Shown: piece by piece, positions 27,080 through 36,070 of the stretch
Numbering within the stretch: the stretch's first letter is position 1
Layout: the number at the start of each line of letters is the position of its first letter
Origin: Pseudonocardia sp. C8
GTDB lineage: Bacteria > Actinomycetota > Actinomycetes > Mycobacteriales > Pseudonocardiaceae
Reading direction: 5' to 3'
NCBI RefSeq assembly: GCF_014267175.1
Contig: NZ_JACMTR010000002.1
Location: 756,001-820,000, forward strand
Length of the DNA: 64,000 nt
Translations under genes and position numbers: made by a program
Notes under the pieces: generated by a model
Told to the model about the DNA's origin: nothing
The model's database searches: none
The model's input: the letters and a program-made list of their open reading frames with translations, nothing else

Positions 27080-28175
27080 TCAGCCCCGGTCGTCGTCGGC
27101 GGGGAAGATCTCATCCATCGCGGTGGCGCCGTGCTCCAGCACGGGCCGGAGCTGCTGTCGGTAGACCGCCTCTGTGACGGCGGTGCCGCTGTGCCCGACG
27201 AGCCGCGAGATGTGCTCCAGCGGGACGCCGGAGTCGGAGAGCAAGGAGACGAAGCTGTGCCGTAGTTCCCCGGGGCGTCCATTCAGTGGCGTTCAGTCCT
27301 GCGGCCGCGACGACCCGGCGGAACGACCGCCGAACGTTGTGCGCGTCCAGTTCGGTCCCGTTCCGGCTCGCGAACACAAGGCCATGGGGCGACGTCGAGA
27401 CGTCAGGACGGTCGGCGTGGGCCTGGAGTGCGCGAACGGCACGGGTCGGCATGGCGAGCCGACGGCGGGATCGGCGTGTCTTCGTGTCGCCGTCCATCCG
27501 GACCGAGCGCAGGACGGCGATCGACGGCGGTACCGGCGGTTCCTCGTCCGGAGCGCCGATCAAGTCGACGTCCTGCCACCGCAGCGCACGCAGCTCCTCG
27601 GTTCGGGCGCCGGTCAGCAGCGACAGGACGATGTAGGCACGCAGCGAGCTGGCCTCGGCCGCCCGGAGCAACTTCTCGGCCGGGTGAACGTCAACGACTT
27701 GGACCGGCGACCTGCTCGTCCGGTCGGTACCGAGCACAGCTCGACGACGTTGCGCATCACCTTGTCTCGCGCCATCGCGTGCCGGACCGACCGGTTCAGC
27801 AGCGAGTGCATCAGACGGAGAGTCCGGGTGCTCACTGAGCGGGCCTCCGTGCGCAGCCAGCGATCGACGTCGTCCGCGGTCAGGTCTCGTAGCTTCCGTG
27901 CGCCGAGCTGGCCATCGATGTGCTTCTCCGCGATCGTTGCGTAGTTCGACATGGTGGCGGGGGAGCGGCCGGTCAGCCCGTACGCGAGCCAGTCGTGGAC
28001 GGCATCGCCCACTGTGTACTTGCCGGTCGTTACCGGGGTGCCGTTCTCCCGTTCGCGGAGGATCTCCCGCAGCTTGGCTTTGGCAGCCGTCTTGGTGGTA
28101 CCGCTGGCCTTGCGGGTGATCCGCTTGCCCCGGCCGTCGAACCCGATCGTGGCGGTGGCGATCCAGCGTCCTGCG
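27080..28175 (-). pseudogene. tyrosine recombinase (phage/ICE integrase), truncated and frameshifted
   Basis: Reading the reverse strand with two frame changes gives an almost complete integrase. The arm and core-binding part is ITRKASGTTKTAAKAKL to RTLRLMHSLLNRSVRHAM; the catalytic part is SLLTGARTEELRALRWQDV, ELRHSFVSLL, HISRLVGHSG and the nucleophile in TEAVYRQQ. Frame changes lie near 27690 and at the C/G run around 27268. The first 30 or so residues are missing: homology stops at GRW(I)ATATIG near 28170, where enoyl-CoA hydratase sequence begins on the other strand. The stop codon is 113 nt from tRNA-Ala. If the shifts are sequencing errors the gene would still lack its N-terminus. Confidence 0.85.
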
Positions 28176-28195
28176 GGACGGTCGTCGAGACCGGC

Positions 28196-28693
28196 TCCCA
28201 CCGACGCACCGGTCCCGGTGGTGGCCGCGGTCCACGGTGCCGCGATCGGGGCCGGCACCCAGCTCGCGATCGCTGCGGACTTCCGTGTCGTCGGCCCCGC
28301 GGCACGTTTCGCCGTCCCCACCGCGCGGATCGGGCTCGCGGTCGACCCCTGGACCATCCGCAGGCTCGCGCTACTGGCCGGAACGGCACCGCGCGCCGCC
28401 TGCTGCTCGCCTGCGACCAGGTGGACGCCGAGCCCGCCCTCATATGCGGGCTCGCCGACCGTCCGGGCAGCCTCGACGAGGCGCTCGAGTGGGCCCACGG
28501 GATGGCCGAGTTGGCACCCCTGACCGTCGGTTACTCCAAGCGCGTGCTCAACGAGGTGTTCGAGCCCGAGCTGGACGACTCCGTGGCCAAGGAGCTCGTC
28601 GCGGCGTTCGAGGCCTGCTGGGCCAGTGACGACTTCGCCGAGGGGCGTCTCTCCCGTGTGGAGAAGCGCTCCCCGGTGTTCCGAGGGAGGTGA
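28196..28693 (+). pseudogene. enoyl-CoA hydratase/isomerase, 3' part only, frameshifted
   Basis: The fragment begins in the middle of a crotonase fold at PVPVVAAVHGAAIGAGTQLA, which carries the oxyanion-hole Gly segment. It continues to RRLALLAG, changes frame near 28380, and resumes with TARRLLLACDQVDAEPALICGLAD to the normal C-terminus and TGA at 28691-28693. The first 80-100 residues are gone, replaced by the truncated integrase. The downstream coxM-like gene starts 5 nt later, so it probably belonged to an operon now beheaded. Confidence 0.8.
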
Positions 28694-28697
28694 GCGC

Positions 28698-29522
28698 ATG
28701 AAATGCGCCCCGTTCGACTACGTCCGCGCCAGCAGCGTCGAGGAGACCGTGAAGATCCTCGGCGAGTCCGACGGAGACGGCAAGATCCTGGCCGGCGGGC
28801 AGAGCCTCGTCCCGGTGCTCGCGCTCCGGATGGCCAGACCGGCCGTGCTGGTCGACGTCAACCGTGTCCCCGGCCTGTCGTCGATCCGCCGGGTCGACGA
28901 CACCGTCGAAGTCGGAGCCACCGTGCGGCACAGCCGGCTGGTCGAGCAGACCGAGCACCCGCTGCTGGCCGAGGCCGCCCGCTGGATCGGACACACCGCG
29001 ATCCGTTCGCGAGGCACGACCGGCGGCAGCATCGCCCACGCCGACCCGTCCGCGGAGCTCCCGGTCGTCGCCGTCGCCACCGGCGCGAGCGTGACGGTCG
29101 CCGGCCCCGGTGGGGTCCGGGAGATCGACACCGACGAGCTGTTCGTCGGTGCGCTGATGACCTCGCTCGCCGACGACGAGATGATCATCGCGGTGCGGTT
29201 CCCGCGTCCGTCCCGGTGGGGCTTCGCCGAGTTCGCCCGCCGACACGGCGACTTCGCACTCGTGACCGTCATCGTGGCCGAGGTAGGCGGTCGGTGCCGC
29301 ATCACACTCGGTGGTGTCGGGTCCGTTCCCCAACGCGCCACCGCAGCCGAGCGGGCACTCGAGCTGGGCCGCCCCGCAGCCGAGATCGCACAGGTCGTCG
29401 CCGACGAGATCGAGCCGACCGCGGACCTGCACGGCTCGGTCGAGTTCAGGCGCGCCGTCGCCGCCGAGATGACCCGCCGCGCGCTCATCCAGTTCGCGTC
29501 CGAGCAGGAGCAGAACCGATGA
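28698..29522 (+). CDS. FAD-binding medium subunit of a molybdenum hydroxylase (CoxM type)
   Basis: A 274-residue protein with the two FAD motifs of the xanthine oxidase/CO dehydrogenase family: AGGQSLVPVLALRMARP (about residues 33-49) and TTGGSIAHADPSAELPVV (about 109-126). It passes electrons from the iron-sulfur subunit to FAD. The ATG at 28698 follows GGGAGG. The next gene (CoxS type) overlaps it by ATGA. The catalytic large subunit is absent from the window, so the complex cannot be complete as encoded here. Confidence 0.92.
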   Translation: MKCAPFDYVRASSVEETVKILGESDGDGKILAGGQSLVPVLALRMARPAVLVDVNRVPGLSSIRRVDDTVEVGATVRHSRLVEQTEHPLLAEAARWIGHTAIRSRGTTGGSIAHADPSAELPVVAVATGASVTVAGPGGVREIDTDELFVGALMTSLADDEMIIAVRFPRPSRWGFAEFARRHGDFALVTVIVAEVGGRCRITLGGVGSVPQRATAAERALELGRPAAEIAQVVADEIEPTADLHGSVEFRRAVAAEMTRRALIQFASEQEQNR

Positions 29523-30025
29523 AGACCAGCTTCAGTGTCAACGGCGAGCGGGTCGACCTCGATGTCGAACCGCGCCGCACCCTCGCCGACGCGCTCCGCG
29601 ACGACTGCGGGCTGACCGGGACCCATCTCGGATGCGAACACGGGGTGTGTGGTGCGTGCACGATCCTCGTCGACGGCGAGCCAGCCCGGGCCTGCCTGAT
29701 GTTCGCCGTCCAGGCCGACGGGACCTCGGTCAGCACCGTCGAAGGACTCCAGGGCACGGATGAGCAGCTCCACCCCGTACAAGAGGCGTTCGTGACCTAC
29801 CACGGTCTGCAATGCGGCTTCTGCACACCGGGCATGCTGATGACCGCATGTCATCTGCTCGACACGAAGCCCGATGCCGATCGCGAGACCATCCGTGCCG
29901 AGATGTCGGGCAACATTTGCCGATGCACCGGTTACCAGGGCATCGTGGACGCCATCGAATCCGCTCGGGAGCGGCTGGTCGGTCCGCAGTGTGCTCCGGA
30001 ACCGGAGTGCGGCGGACGTCCCTGA
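29519..30025 (+). CDS. [2Fe-2S] small subunit of a molybdenum hydroxylase (CoxS type)
   Basis: A 168-residue protein with a ferredoxin domain (CEHGVCGACTILVDG, residues about 42-56) and a second cluster domain (LQCGFCTPGMLMTA and GNICRCTGYQGIVDAI). It is complete and carries all eight Cys ligands. It overlaps the FAD-subunit gene by 4 nt. The usual next gene, the molybdopterin large subunit, is missing; IS fragments follow instead, suggesting it was lost by insertion and deletion. Confidence 0.94.
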   Translation: MKTSFSVNGERVDLDVEPRRTLADALRDDCGLTGTHLGCEHGVCGACTILVDGEPARACLMFAVQADGTSVSTVEGLQGTDEQLHPVQEAFVTYHGLQCGFCTPGMLMTACHLLDTKPDADRETIRAEMSGNICRCTGYQGIVDAIESARERLVGPQCAPEPECGGRP

Positions 30026-30123
30026 CGCACGGGATTGCTCGGTCGGCTGTCCTGGAACTTCACGCGCGTCCGGCCCCGGGGAGATCATGGCGGTCGAGAA
30101 GCCGGCGCGGAGGGCATCCCGGT

Positions 30124-30265
30124 GGCGTCGAGATCGCCACCGCCGAGCACGTCGACTGGTTCACCCACCGACCCCTACTCAGCGCAGCGGGGGATACCCC
30201 GTCCGCTGCGCTCGAGGCGGACCACCACGTTCAACGAGCACCCCAACCGCAGCCTCAGCGTTCAA
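30124..30265 (+). pseudogene. IS3-family transposase C-terminal fragment
   Basis: One frame reads VEIATAEHVDWFTHRPLL and then GDTPSAALEADHHVQ. This is the end of an IS3-type DDE transposase, where the family consensus is close to VEIATAEYVDWFNHRRLH and PPAEFEAHHY. Nothing else of the element is recognisable. Confidence 0.65.
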
Positions 30266-30291
30266 CCGACGGCCGGACACGCCGGGGTGGT

Positions 30292-30981
30292 TCAGGCCGC
30301 TCTGTCGGGTGTCACGGGACTGCGATGTCCCGCACGGATGTGGGGGATCAGACCCCCGGCAAGCAGCACGGCACGCTCTCCGGAGGTCAGATCGAGGCCG
30401 AGGGAAACTGGACGTGGACCGATCCTGGCGGGGACGGAATCGGCGGCATTGCGCAGCCCGTCGACCAGATTGGGCACCACAATCTGCTCACCGCGTACGG
30501 CGTGTGCCGTGTCCGGGAGCAGCAGAGGGACGATGCCGACGGCGGGTCGATGCGGCGGAACATGAACCGCGCGCACTCGGCGATGTTGGACCAGATCGAC
30601 ATGGCGATGGCCCCGTCGGGAGCCATGTCGCCGGTGGAGATGTCGTCGCCCACGGTGATGAGCACCTCGGCGACGAGATCGGCGGGCAAAGGTTCGGCCA
30701 GCGGGGGCGAGACCAGGTTGTCTCCCCGCTCGCCCTCGATGTCGTGGCGCTGCTCGAGTGGCCGAGCCGGGGTGATGTGCCGATCGTGCAGGTCGGTGTT
30801 CGGCTCGACCGGAGGTCGCCGGGCGGGGCCAGTCCGGCAGGGTACGCGGGTCGGTGATCGATCCGGTCAGCGCGCTGGCCGCGGCGGTCGAGGGTGAGCA
30901 CAGGTAGACCTGGTCCTCGACGGTGCCGCTACGGCCGGGGAAGTTGCGGTTGAAGGTCCGCAGGGACGGCTTGTTCTTGAC
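30292..30981 (-). pseudogene. aconitase-family hydratase remnant, several frameshifts
   Basis: Fragments in different frames of the reverse strand line up in order. [14 protein letters not shown], then [16 protein letters not shown] and SITDPRT form the family's cluster-proximal segment. VEPNTDLHD and [25 protein letters not shown] belong to the swivel domain. [22 protein letters not shown] and [19 protein letters not shown] form the C-terminus. At least three frame changes are needed (near 30838, 30808 and 30548). The N-terminal two-thirds are missing, including the cluster cysteines. It resembles the aconitase/isopropylmalate dehydratase group used in organic-acid catabolism. Confidence 0.75.
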
Positions 30982-30990
30982 CGGGGCTTG

Positions 30991-31080
30991 TCAGGCCTGA
31001 CAGCGATCGCGGTCGAAGCGTACGGCGATGCAGGAGTGGGTCGTGGAGGTGCGGCCTGCGCGTCTACCGGATTTCGGGCA
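30991..31080 (-). pseudogene. possible IS1182-type transposase fragment
   Basis: A 29-residue reading ending IAVRFDRDRCQA before TGA looks like the region around the Cys motif of IS1182-family transposases. It is short, so the call is weak. Confidence 0.35.
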
Positions 31081-31086
31081 TCTGCT

Positions 31087-31127
31087 CGGTCCTGCGAGGG
31101 CGGCTCGTGACGGCCCTCGCAGGACCG
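31087..31127 (-). terminator. terminator of the flavin/CoA catabolic operon
   Basis: Perfect 15-bp arms with an 11-nt loop, 80 nt after the aldehyde dehydrogenase stop. Confidence 0.75.
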
Positions 31128-31206
31128 TCGCTGCCACGATCGTGGTGGCGGCGTCCAGAAGGCAGCCGTGCGCGCCGGTCGGCGCCAGCTCCTGTGCGGG
31201 CCGGGC

Positions 31207-32679
31207 TCAGCCCAACGTGAACGGGTCGCGGGTGCCACCGGTCAGCTCGACCCACACGGACTTCGTCTCGAGGTAGGCGTCGAGGGACGCGGTGCCGTTC
31301 TCGCGGCCGAGTCCGGACTGCTTGTAGCCGCCGAACGGGACGCTGGGCGCGACGACGCGGTAGGCGTTGATCCACACCGAGCCGGCGCGGATCTTCCCGG
31401 CGATGCGGTGGGCCCGGTGGACGTCCTTGGTCCACACGGCTCCGGCGAGGCCGTAGGGAGTGTCGTTGGCCAGCGTGACTGCCTCGTCCTCGTCGGTGAA
31501 GGTGACGGCGGACAGCACCGGCCCGAAGACCTCCTCCCGGAAGACGGTGTCGGTGGGTTTGACCGACAGGACCGTGGGCTGGATGAAGTACCCGCCAAGG
31601 GAGTCCTCGGTGGCTCCGCCGTAGGCGATGGTGGCGCCTTCCTCGCGTGCGGTGTCGAGGTAGCCGCGGACCTTGTCGTACTGGGGGCCGTTCGCGACCG
31701 GGCCCATCTCGGTGTCGGCGTCGAACGGGTCGCCCAGCTTGATCTGGGACGCGCGTTCGGCGACGAGACGAACGAGCTCGTCATGGACGTCGCGGTGCAC
31801 GATGAGCCGCGAACCGGCCATGCAGGTCTGGCCGGAGGCGGCGAACACTCCTGCGACGAGCCCGTTCGCCGCGGCCTGGAGGTCGGCGTCGGGGAAGACG
31901 ACCTGCGGGGACTTCCCGCCGAGCTCGAGCGTCGCGGGGATGAGCCGGTCGGCGGCCGCCTTCGCGACGGCCCGGCCGGTGGCGGTCGATCCGGTGAAGG
32001 CGACCTTGTCGACGCCGGGGTGGGTGGACAGGTGCTCGCCGACCTCGCGGGAGAGTCCGGTGACGACGTTGACGACACCGGCCGGAATGCCGGCCTGCTC
32101 GATGAGCTGGGCGAAGCCGAGGGTCGAGGCGGGTGCGTGTTCGGAGGGCTTGACGACGATCGTGCATCCGGCGGCGAGGGCGGGGGCGAGCTTCCAGGTC
32201 ATCAGCAGCAGGGGCGAGTTCCACGGGGTGATCGCCGCGACCACGCCGACCGGCTCACGCCGGGTGTAGACGAGGTAGTTCGGGTTGGGGGCCGGGATCT
32301 GGCGGCCCTCGATGGTCTGGGCGAGTCCGGCGTAGTAGTGGTACCAGGATCCGAGGCCGTTGAGTTGTCCGAGCATCTCCCGGTAGAGCTTGCCGGAGTC
32401 GTTGACCTCCTGGCGGGCGAGGGTCTCGGCGTTGGCGGTGACCAGGTCGCCGAGCCGGCGCAGGCATGCGGCGCGCTGGAAGCCGGTCATCGAGCCCCAC
32501 TCGCCGTCGAGTGCGGCCCGGGCGGCCGCGACCGCTGCATCGATGTCCTCGGGACCGCCGTCGGAAATCGTGGCCCACGGCGTCCCGGTGTAGGGATTCT
32601 GGGATTCGAAGGTCTTCCCGGAGATCGCGTCGACCGGCTTGCCGCCGATCAGCAGCCGGAACTGCTCCTGCTCGGGCAT
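31207..32679 (-). CDS. NAD(P)-dependent aldehyde dehydrogenase
   Basis: A 490-residue ALDH: oxyanion Asn in ITPWNSPLLL, cofactor segments KPSEHAPAS and FTGSTATGRAVAKAAA, catalytic Glu in TLELGGKSPQ and nucleophile Cys in ASGQTCMAGS. It oxidises an aldehyde to the acid. It is the last gene of a six-gene operon after an HMG-CoA-lyase-family gene and a CoA-transferase. One scheme is aldehyde to acid, acid to CoA ester, then carbon-carbon cleavage. ATG at 32679 has AGGAG 7 nt upstream; a GTG eight codons earlier is less likely. Confidence 0.92.
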   Translation of the reverse strand: MPEQEQFRLLIGGKPVDAISGKTFESQNPYTGTPWATISDGGPEDIDAAVAAARAALDGEWGSMTGFQRAACLRRLGDLVTANAETLARQEVNDSGKLYREMLGQLNGLGSWYHYYAGLAQTIEGRQIPAPNPNYLVYTRREPVGVVAAITPWNSPLLLMTWKLAPALAAGCTIVVKPSEHAPASTLGFAQLIEQAGIPAGVVNVVTGLSREVGEHLSTHPGVDKVAFTGSTATGRAVAKAAADRLIPATLELGGKSPQVVFPDADLQAAANGLVAGVFAASGQTCMAGSRLIVHRDVHDELVRLVAERASQIKLGDPFDADTEMGPVANGPQYDKVRGYLDTAREEGATIAYGGATEDSLGGYFIQPTVLSVKPTDTVFREEVFGPVLSAVTFTDEDEAVTLANDTPYGLAGAVWTKDVHRAHRIAGKIRAGSVWINAYRVVAPSVPFGGYKQSGLGRENGTASLDAYLETKSVWVELTGGTRDPFTLG

Positions 32680-32725
32680 GGTGGGTGCTCCTGTCTGTGG
32701 CACGGTGTGCTGGATTCTGGACCGA

Positions 32726-33628
32726 CTACGGCGTCGCGGGACGGGAGCCGAGCGTGCCGGCTCGTGGGAGGAGGCTGGGCGGTCTGGCGCCGAGCGCCTC
32801 GCTGAGGAAGCCGGCCGTGTCGATCAGTGTGTCGAGGTCGAGGCCGGACCCGTACCGCATGCGGTCGAGCATGTAGACGAGATCCTCCGTGGCGATGTTG
32901 CCGGTGGCGGCCGGCGCGAACGGGCAGCCACCGATGCCCCCGATCGAGGAGTCGAGCCAGTCGATGCCGGCACCGACGGCGGCGAACGCGTTGGCGTAGC
33001 CGGTGTTGCGTGTGTTGTGGAAATGTGCGCGCAGCACGGGCTCGGGTGCGACGTCGCGGATTCCGTGTACGAGCGTGCGGACCTGGGTCGGCACCCCGAC
33101 GCCGACGGTGTCCGCGATGGCGATCTCGTCGGCCCCTGCCCGCGCCGCCCGGTGCGCGATCTCGATGACCCGTTCGGTCGCGACCTCGCCGTCGAAGGGG
33201 CATCCGAACGCGACCGCCACGGTCACGGTCGAGTAGATGCCGTGTGCGCGGGCCTGCGTGACCAGGTCCTCGGCGAGCTCGGTCAGGGCGTCGGTGGTCG
33301 AGTTCTGGTTGGCCTTGGCGAACCCGTCGGTTGCCGGGACCACGATGTTGATCTCGTCCACCCCGGCCTCACGAGCCCGTTCGAATCCGCGGCCGTTGAG
33401 GACGAGGCCGATGTAGCGGACCCCGGCGTTCCGGTTCACCCCGGCCATGACGGCTTCGGCGTCGGCCATCGCCGGGACCAGGCGGGGGTGGACGAACGAC
33501 ACGGCCTCGATCCGACGCGCACCGGCATCGACGGTCCGGCGGATCAGCTCGAGCTTCTGTCCGGTGTCGAGCAGGACCTTCTCGTTCTGGAGCCCGTCGC
33601 GGGGGCTGACTTCGACGATTCCGACCAC
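32726..33628 (-). CDS. hydroxymethylglutaryl-CoA lyase family protein
   Basis: A 300-residue HMGL-like TIM barrel: VEVSPRDGLQNE (metal and substrate site, residues 5-16), RAHFHNTRNTGYANA (two metal-binding His) and the catalytic Cys loop GIGGCPFAPAATGN. Such enzymes split 3-hydroxy-3-methylglutaryl-CoA, or a related tertiary hydroxyacyl-CoA, to a ketone or keto acid and acetyl-CoA. The gene follows a CaiB-type CoA-transferase by only 9 nt, which suggests that the transferase makes the CoA ester that this enzyme cleaves. AGGAG lies 5 nt before the GTG start. Confidence 0.9.
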   Translation of the reverse strand: MVGIVEVSPRDGLQNEKVLLDTGQKLELIRRTVDAGARRIEAVSFVHPRLVPAMADAEAVMAGVNRNAGVRYIGLVLNGRGFERAREAGVDEINIVVPATDGFAKANQNSTTDALTELAEDLVTQARAHGIYSTVTVAVAFGCPFDGEVATERVIEIAHRAARAGADEIAIADTVGVGVPTQVRTLVHGIRDVAPEPVLRAHFHNTRNTGYANAFAAVGAGIDWLDSSIGGIGGCPFAPAATGNIATEDLVYMLDRMRYGSGLDLDTLIDTAGFLSEALGARPPSLLPRAGTLGSRPATP

Positions 33629-33637
33629 TCGAGCTCC

Positions 33638-34897
33638 TCAGATCGTGCCCGCGGCGCGCAGCTCGCGGATGTCGTCAGCGGAGAGGCCCAGCACGTCGCC
33701 GAACACCTCGTCATTGTGCGAGCCGGGCGCGGCCGGTCCCGCCCACCGGACGGCACCCGGCGTCGCGGAGAACCTCGGCACGACCCCCGGCCCCAGCACG
33801 TCCTCGCCGATGCGTTCGTCGTGGTGTGCGACCAGCATGCCACGTGCCTGGAAGTGTGGGTCGGCGACGATGTCGGCGGCGGTGTAGATCGGCCCGACGA
33901 CGACGCCTGCGTCGTCGAGCAGCCGTTGAACGTCGTCGCAGGAGTGGGAGGCGATCCATTCGCCGACGATCGCGTCCAGCTCGTCCTGGTTCTCCCCGCG
34001 AGCGATGTGATCGTGAAAGCGGGGGTCGTCGGCCAGCTCCGGTCGGCCGATCACCGCGCACAGCCGGCGGAACACGGAGTCCTGGTTGGCGGCGACGACC
34101 ATCCAGGTGTCGTCCTCGGTGCGGTAGATGTTCGAGGGGGCGATGCCGTCCAGTCGGGTGCCGCCCGGCTGCCGAACCCGGCCCAGCTTGTCGAACTCCG
34201 GGATCGTCGACTCGAGCAGGGAGAAGCAGGCTTCGGTGAGGGCGACGTCGACCACCTGTCCCTCGCCGGTGACCGAGCGTCTGTGCAGGGCAGCCAGCAC
34301 GCCCTGAACGGCGACCATCCCGGCGAGTGAGTCACCCAGTGATACGGCCATACGCGGAGGTGCCTGTCCCGGATAGCCGTTGATGGCCCGTAGACCGCTC
34401 ATCGCCTCGGCGACCGAGGCATAGCCCGGCTTGTCGGCGTAGGGGCCGGTCTGGCCGTACCCGCTGACGCGTCCCAGGATCAACCCGGGATTGTGCTGGC
34501 GGAGCCGGTCGTATCCGAGGTTCCAGCGCTCTAGTGTCCCGGGGCGGAAGTTCTCCACGATGATGTCCGCTGTCGCGACGAGCTCGAGGAAGAGTTCCTG
34601 GCCGGGTCCCGAGCGGAGGTCGATGGTGATGCAGCGCTTGTTCCGTGCGTGCACGGTCCACCACAGGCGATGCCCCTTGTAGGATTCCTGGCCCCAGTCA
34701 CGGAGGGGGTCGGCACGCTCCGGCGCCTCGATCTTGATCACGTCGGCGCCGTAGTCGGCGAGCAGCCGGCCCGCGAACGGGCCGGCGACGATGGTGCCGA
34801 GTTCGAGGACCCGCAGGCCGGCCAGTGGCCCGGTGGTGTCGTCACGCGGTTCGGGCGTGGCCGGGTTCGTCACCGATGGATTCGTTGTCGTGGACAC
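33638..34897 (-). CDS. CaiB/BaiF-type (family III) CoA-transferase
   Basis: A 419-residue protein with the typical opening LAGLRVLELGTIVAGPFAGRLLADYGADVIKIE and GHRLWWTVHARNKRCITIDLRS, and VSGYGQTGPYADKPGYASVAEAMSG, which is the substrate/CoA segment of the family. It moves CoA between carboxylic acids. Its position between FMN reductase and the lyase ties it to the same pathway. The GTG start at 34897 is 17 nt after the preceding stop. Confidence 0.92.
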   Translation of the reverse strand: MSTTTNPSVTNPATPEPRDDTTGPLAGLRVLELGTIVAGPFAGRLLADYGADVIKIEAPERADPLRDWGQESYKGHRLWWTVHARNKRCITIDLRSGPGQELFLELVATADIIVENFRPGTLERWNLGYDRLRQHNPGLILGRVSGYGQTGPYADKPGYASVAEAMSGLRAINGYPGQAPPRMAVSLGDSLAGMVAVQGVLAALHRRSVTGEGQVVDVALTEACFSLLESTIPEFDKLGRVRQPGGTRLDGIAPSNIYRTEDDTWMVVAANQDSVFRRLCAVIGRPELADDPRFHDHIARGENQDELDAIVGEWIASHSCDDVQRLLDDAGVVVGPIYTAADIVADPHFQARGMLVAHHDERIGEDVLGPGVVPRFSATPGAVRWAGPAAPGSHNDEVFGDVLGLSADDIRELRAAGTI

Positions 34898-34914
34898 GAC
34901 GTCCTCTTTTCGGT

Positions 34915-35475
34915 CTAGATCAGGGGCCGCAGGCTCGTGATGGCCGGCGCGGTTCGTATGGCGTGGGTGAAGTGCGCGAAGGCGCGACCGTGCGCAGCGG
35001 CGAGGCCGGCGGCGTCGTCGGTGAGCTGCGTGGTGCCGGAGTAGTCGGCGGTCTCGAAGTACAGCCCGGGGGAGAGGACCTGGGCGGCGAAGAACCCGGC
35101 CAGGACCGATCGGAGGTCGTCGACGGCCAGGAAATGGTGTGCGCTCGCCCCGGTGTGGACGAGGGCGGTGGCCTTTCCCCGCAGTGGTGAGCGTGACTCG
35201 CCGCGAGCGCCGCGTTGGGTGTCTTCGAGAAGGTTCTTGATGAGGCCGGTCGATCGCGCTCGATAGGTCGGAGAGGCGAAGAGGATTCCGTCGGCGGCTT
35301 CCATCTCGTTCTGGACGAACTCGGGGTCGGGCGCAGCGGCGAGTTCGAGGGTGCGAACCCGTGCACCTTCCGCCTCGGCGCCCCGGAGGACCGCCTGGGC
35401 CGCGGTCACGGTGCGACCCCCTGCCGTGGGCGAACCGACGATCGCCAGGAGTGCGGGACCGACAACGAGCGTCAT
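34915..35475 (-). CDS. NAD(P)H-dependent FMN reductase (flavodoxin-like)
   Basis: A 186-residue protein with the SsuE/MsuE-like opening LLAIVGSPTAGGRTVTAAQAVL and ADGILFASPTYRARSTGLIKNLLEDT, which bind FMN phosphate and the isoalloxazine ring. It supplies FMNH2 to a two-component monooxygenase; the LLM-type enzyme at 39559-40701 is the obvious candidate. It lies 22 nt downstream of a second, unrelated flavin reductase gene. Confidence 0.87.
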   Translation of the reverse strand: MTLVVGPALLAIVGSPTAGGRTVTAAQAVLRGAEAEGARVRTLELAAAPDPEFVQNEMEAADGILFASPTYRARSTGLIKNLLEDTQRGARGESRSPLRGKATALVHTGASAHHFLAVDDLRSVLAGFFAAQVLSPGLYFETADYSGTTQLTDDAAGLAAAHGRAFAHFTHAIRTAPAITSLRPLI

Positions 35476-35497
35476 GGCTGATCCTCCGGTGAAATGA

Positions 35498-35986
35498 TCA
35501 GGAGCCGAGTGCGGCCGTTCCGGCATACGAGCCGCGGTGGTACAGCAGCGGGCGGCTGTCGGGTGTTGCGGCGAGGTCCTGGACCACGCCGACGACGATG
35601 TGGTGGTCGCCTCCGGGGTGGACACCGTCGACCGTGCAGTCGATCCAGGCGCAGGCGCCCTCGAGGATCGGCTGCCCCATGGGGGAGTACTCCCAGGTCA
35701 CGTCGGCGAACTTGTCGGTCCCGGACCGGGCGAAGGTGGTGCTGATCCGGTCCTGGTGCTCGGCGAGGATGTTGACGCAGAACCGTCCTGTCTCACCGAT
35801 CCTCGGCCAGCTCGTCGACGACGTGCTCGGCAGGACCAGCACGAGGGGTGGGTCCAGCGACAGCGACGAGAAGGACTGACAGGTGAATCCGGCGGGTCCG
35901 TCCGGTGTCATGCCTGTGATGATCGTGATGCCGGACGCGAAATGCCCGAGCACCTCGCGGAAGGCGTCGGCCTGTCGGATGGCCAT
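35498..35986 (-). CDS. flavin reductase, HpaC-like
   Basis: A 162-residue flavin-reductase-like domain: FREVLGHFASGITIITGMTPDGPAGFTCQSFSSLSLDPPLVLV, then INILAEHQD-like FCVNILAEHQDRISTTFA and HHIVVGVVQDL. It reduces free FMN or FAD for a monooxygenase. ATG at 35986 is preferred to the open frame beginning 5 codons upstream because AAGGAG lies 6 nt before it. Two different flavin reductases and RibBA in one operon is unusual. Confidence 0.9.
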   Translation of the reverse strand: MAIRQADAFREVLGHFASGITIITGMTPDGPAGFTCQSFSSLSLDPPLVLVLPSTSSTSWPRIGETGRFCVNILAEHQDRISTTFARSGTDKFADVTWEYSPMGQPILEGACAWIDCTVDGVHPGGDHHIVVGVVQDLAATPDSRPLLYHRGSYAGTAALGS

Positions 35987-36070
35987 GCTCGTCTCCTTCA
36001 CGGACGGATGTCGTCGACGTGGCCCGCGCCGAGGTGGGCCGGTTCGCCGTACGGGCTGTGCGCGCCGGTC

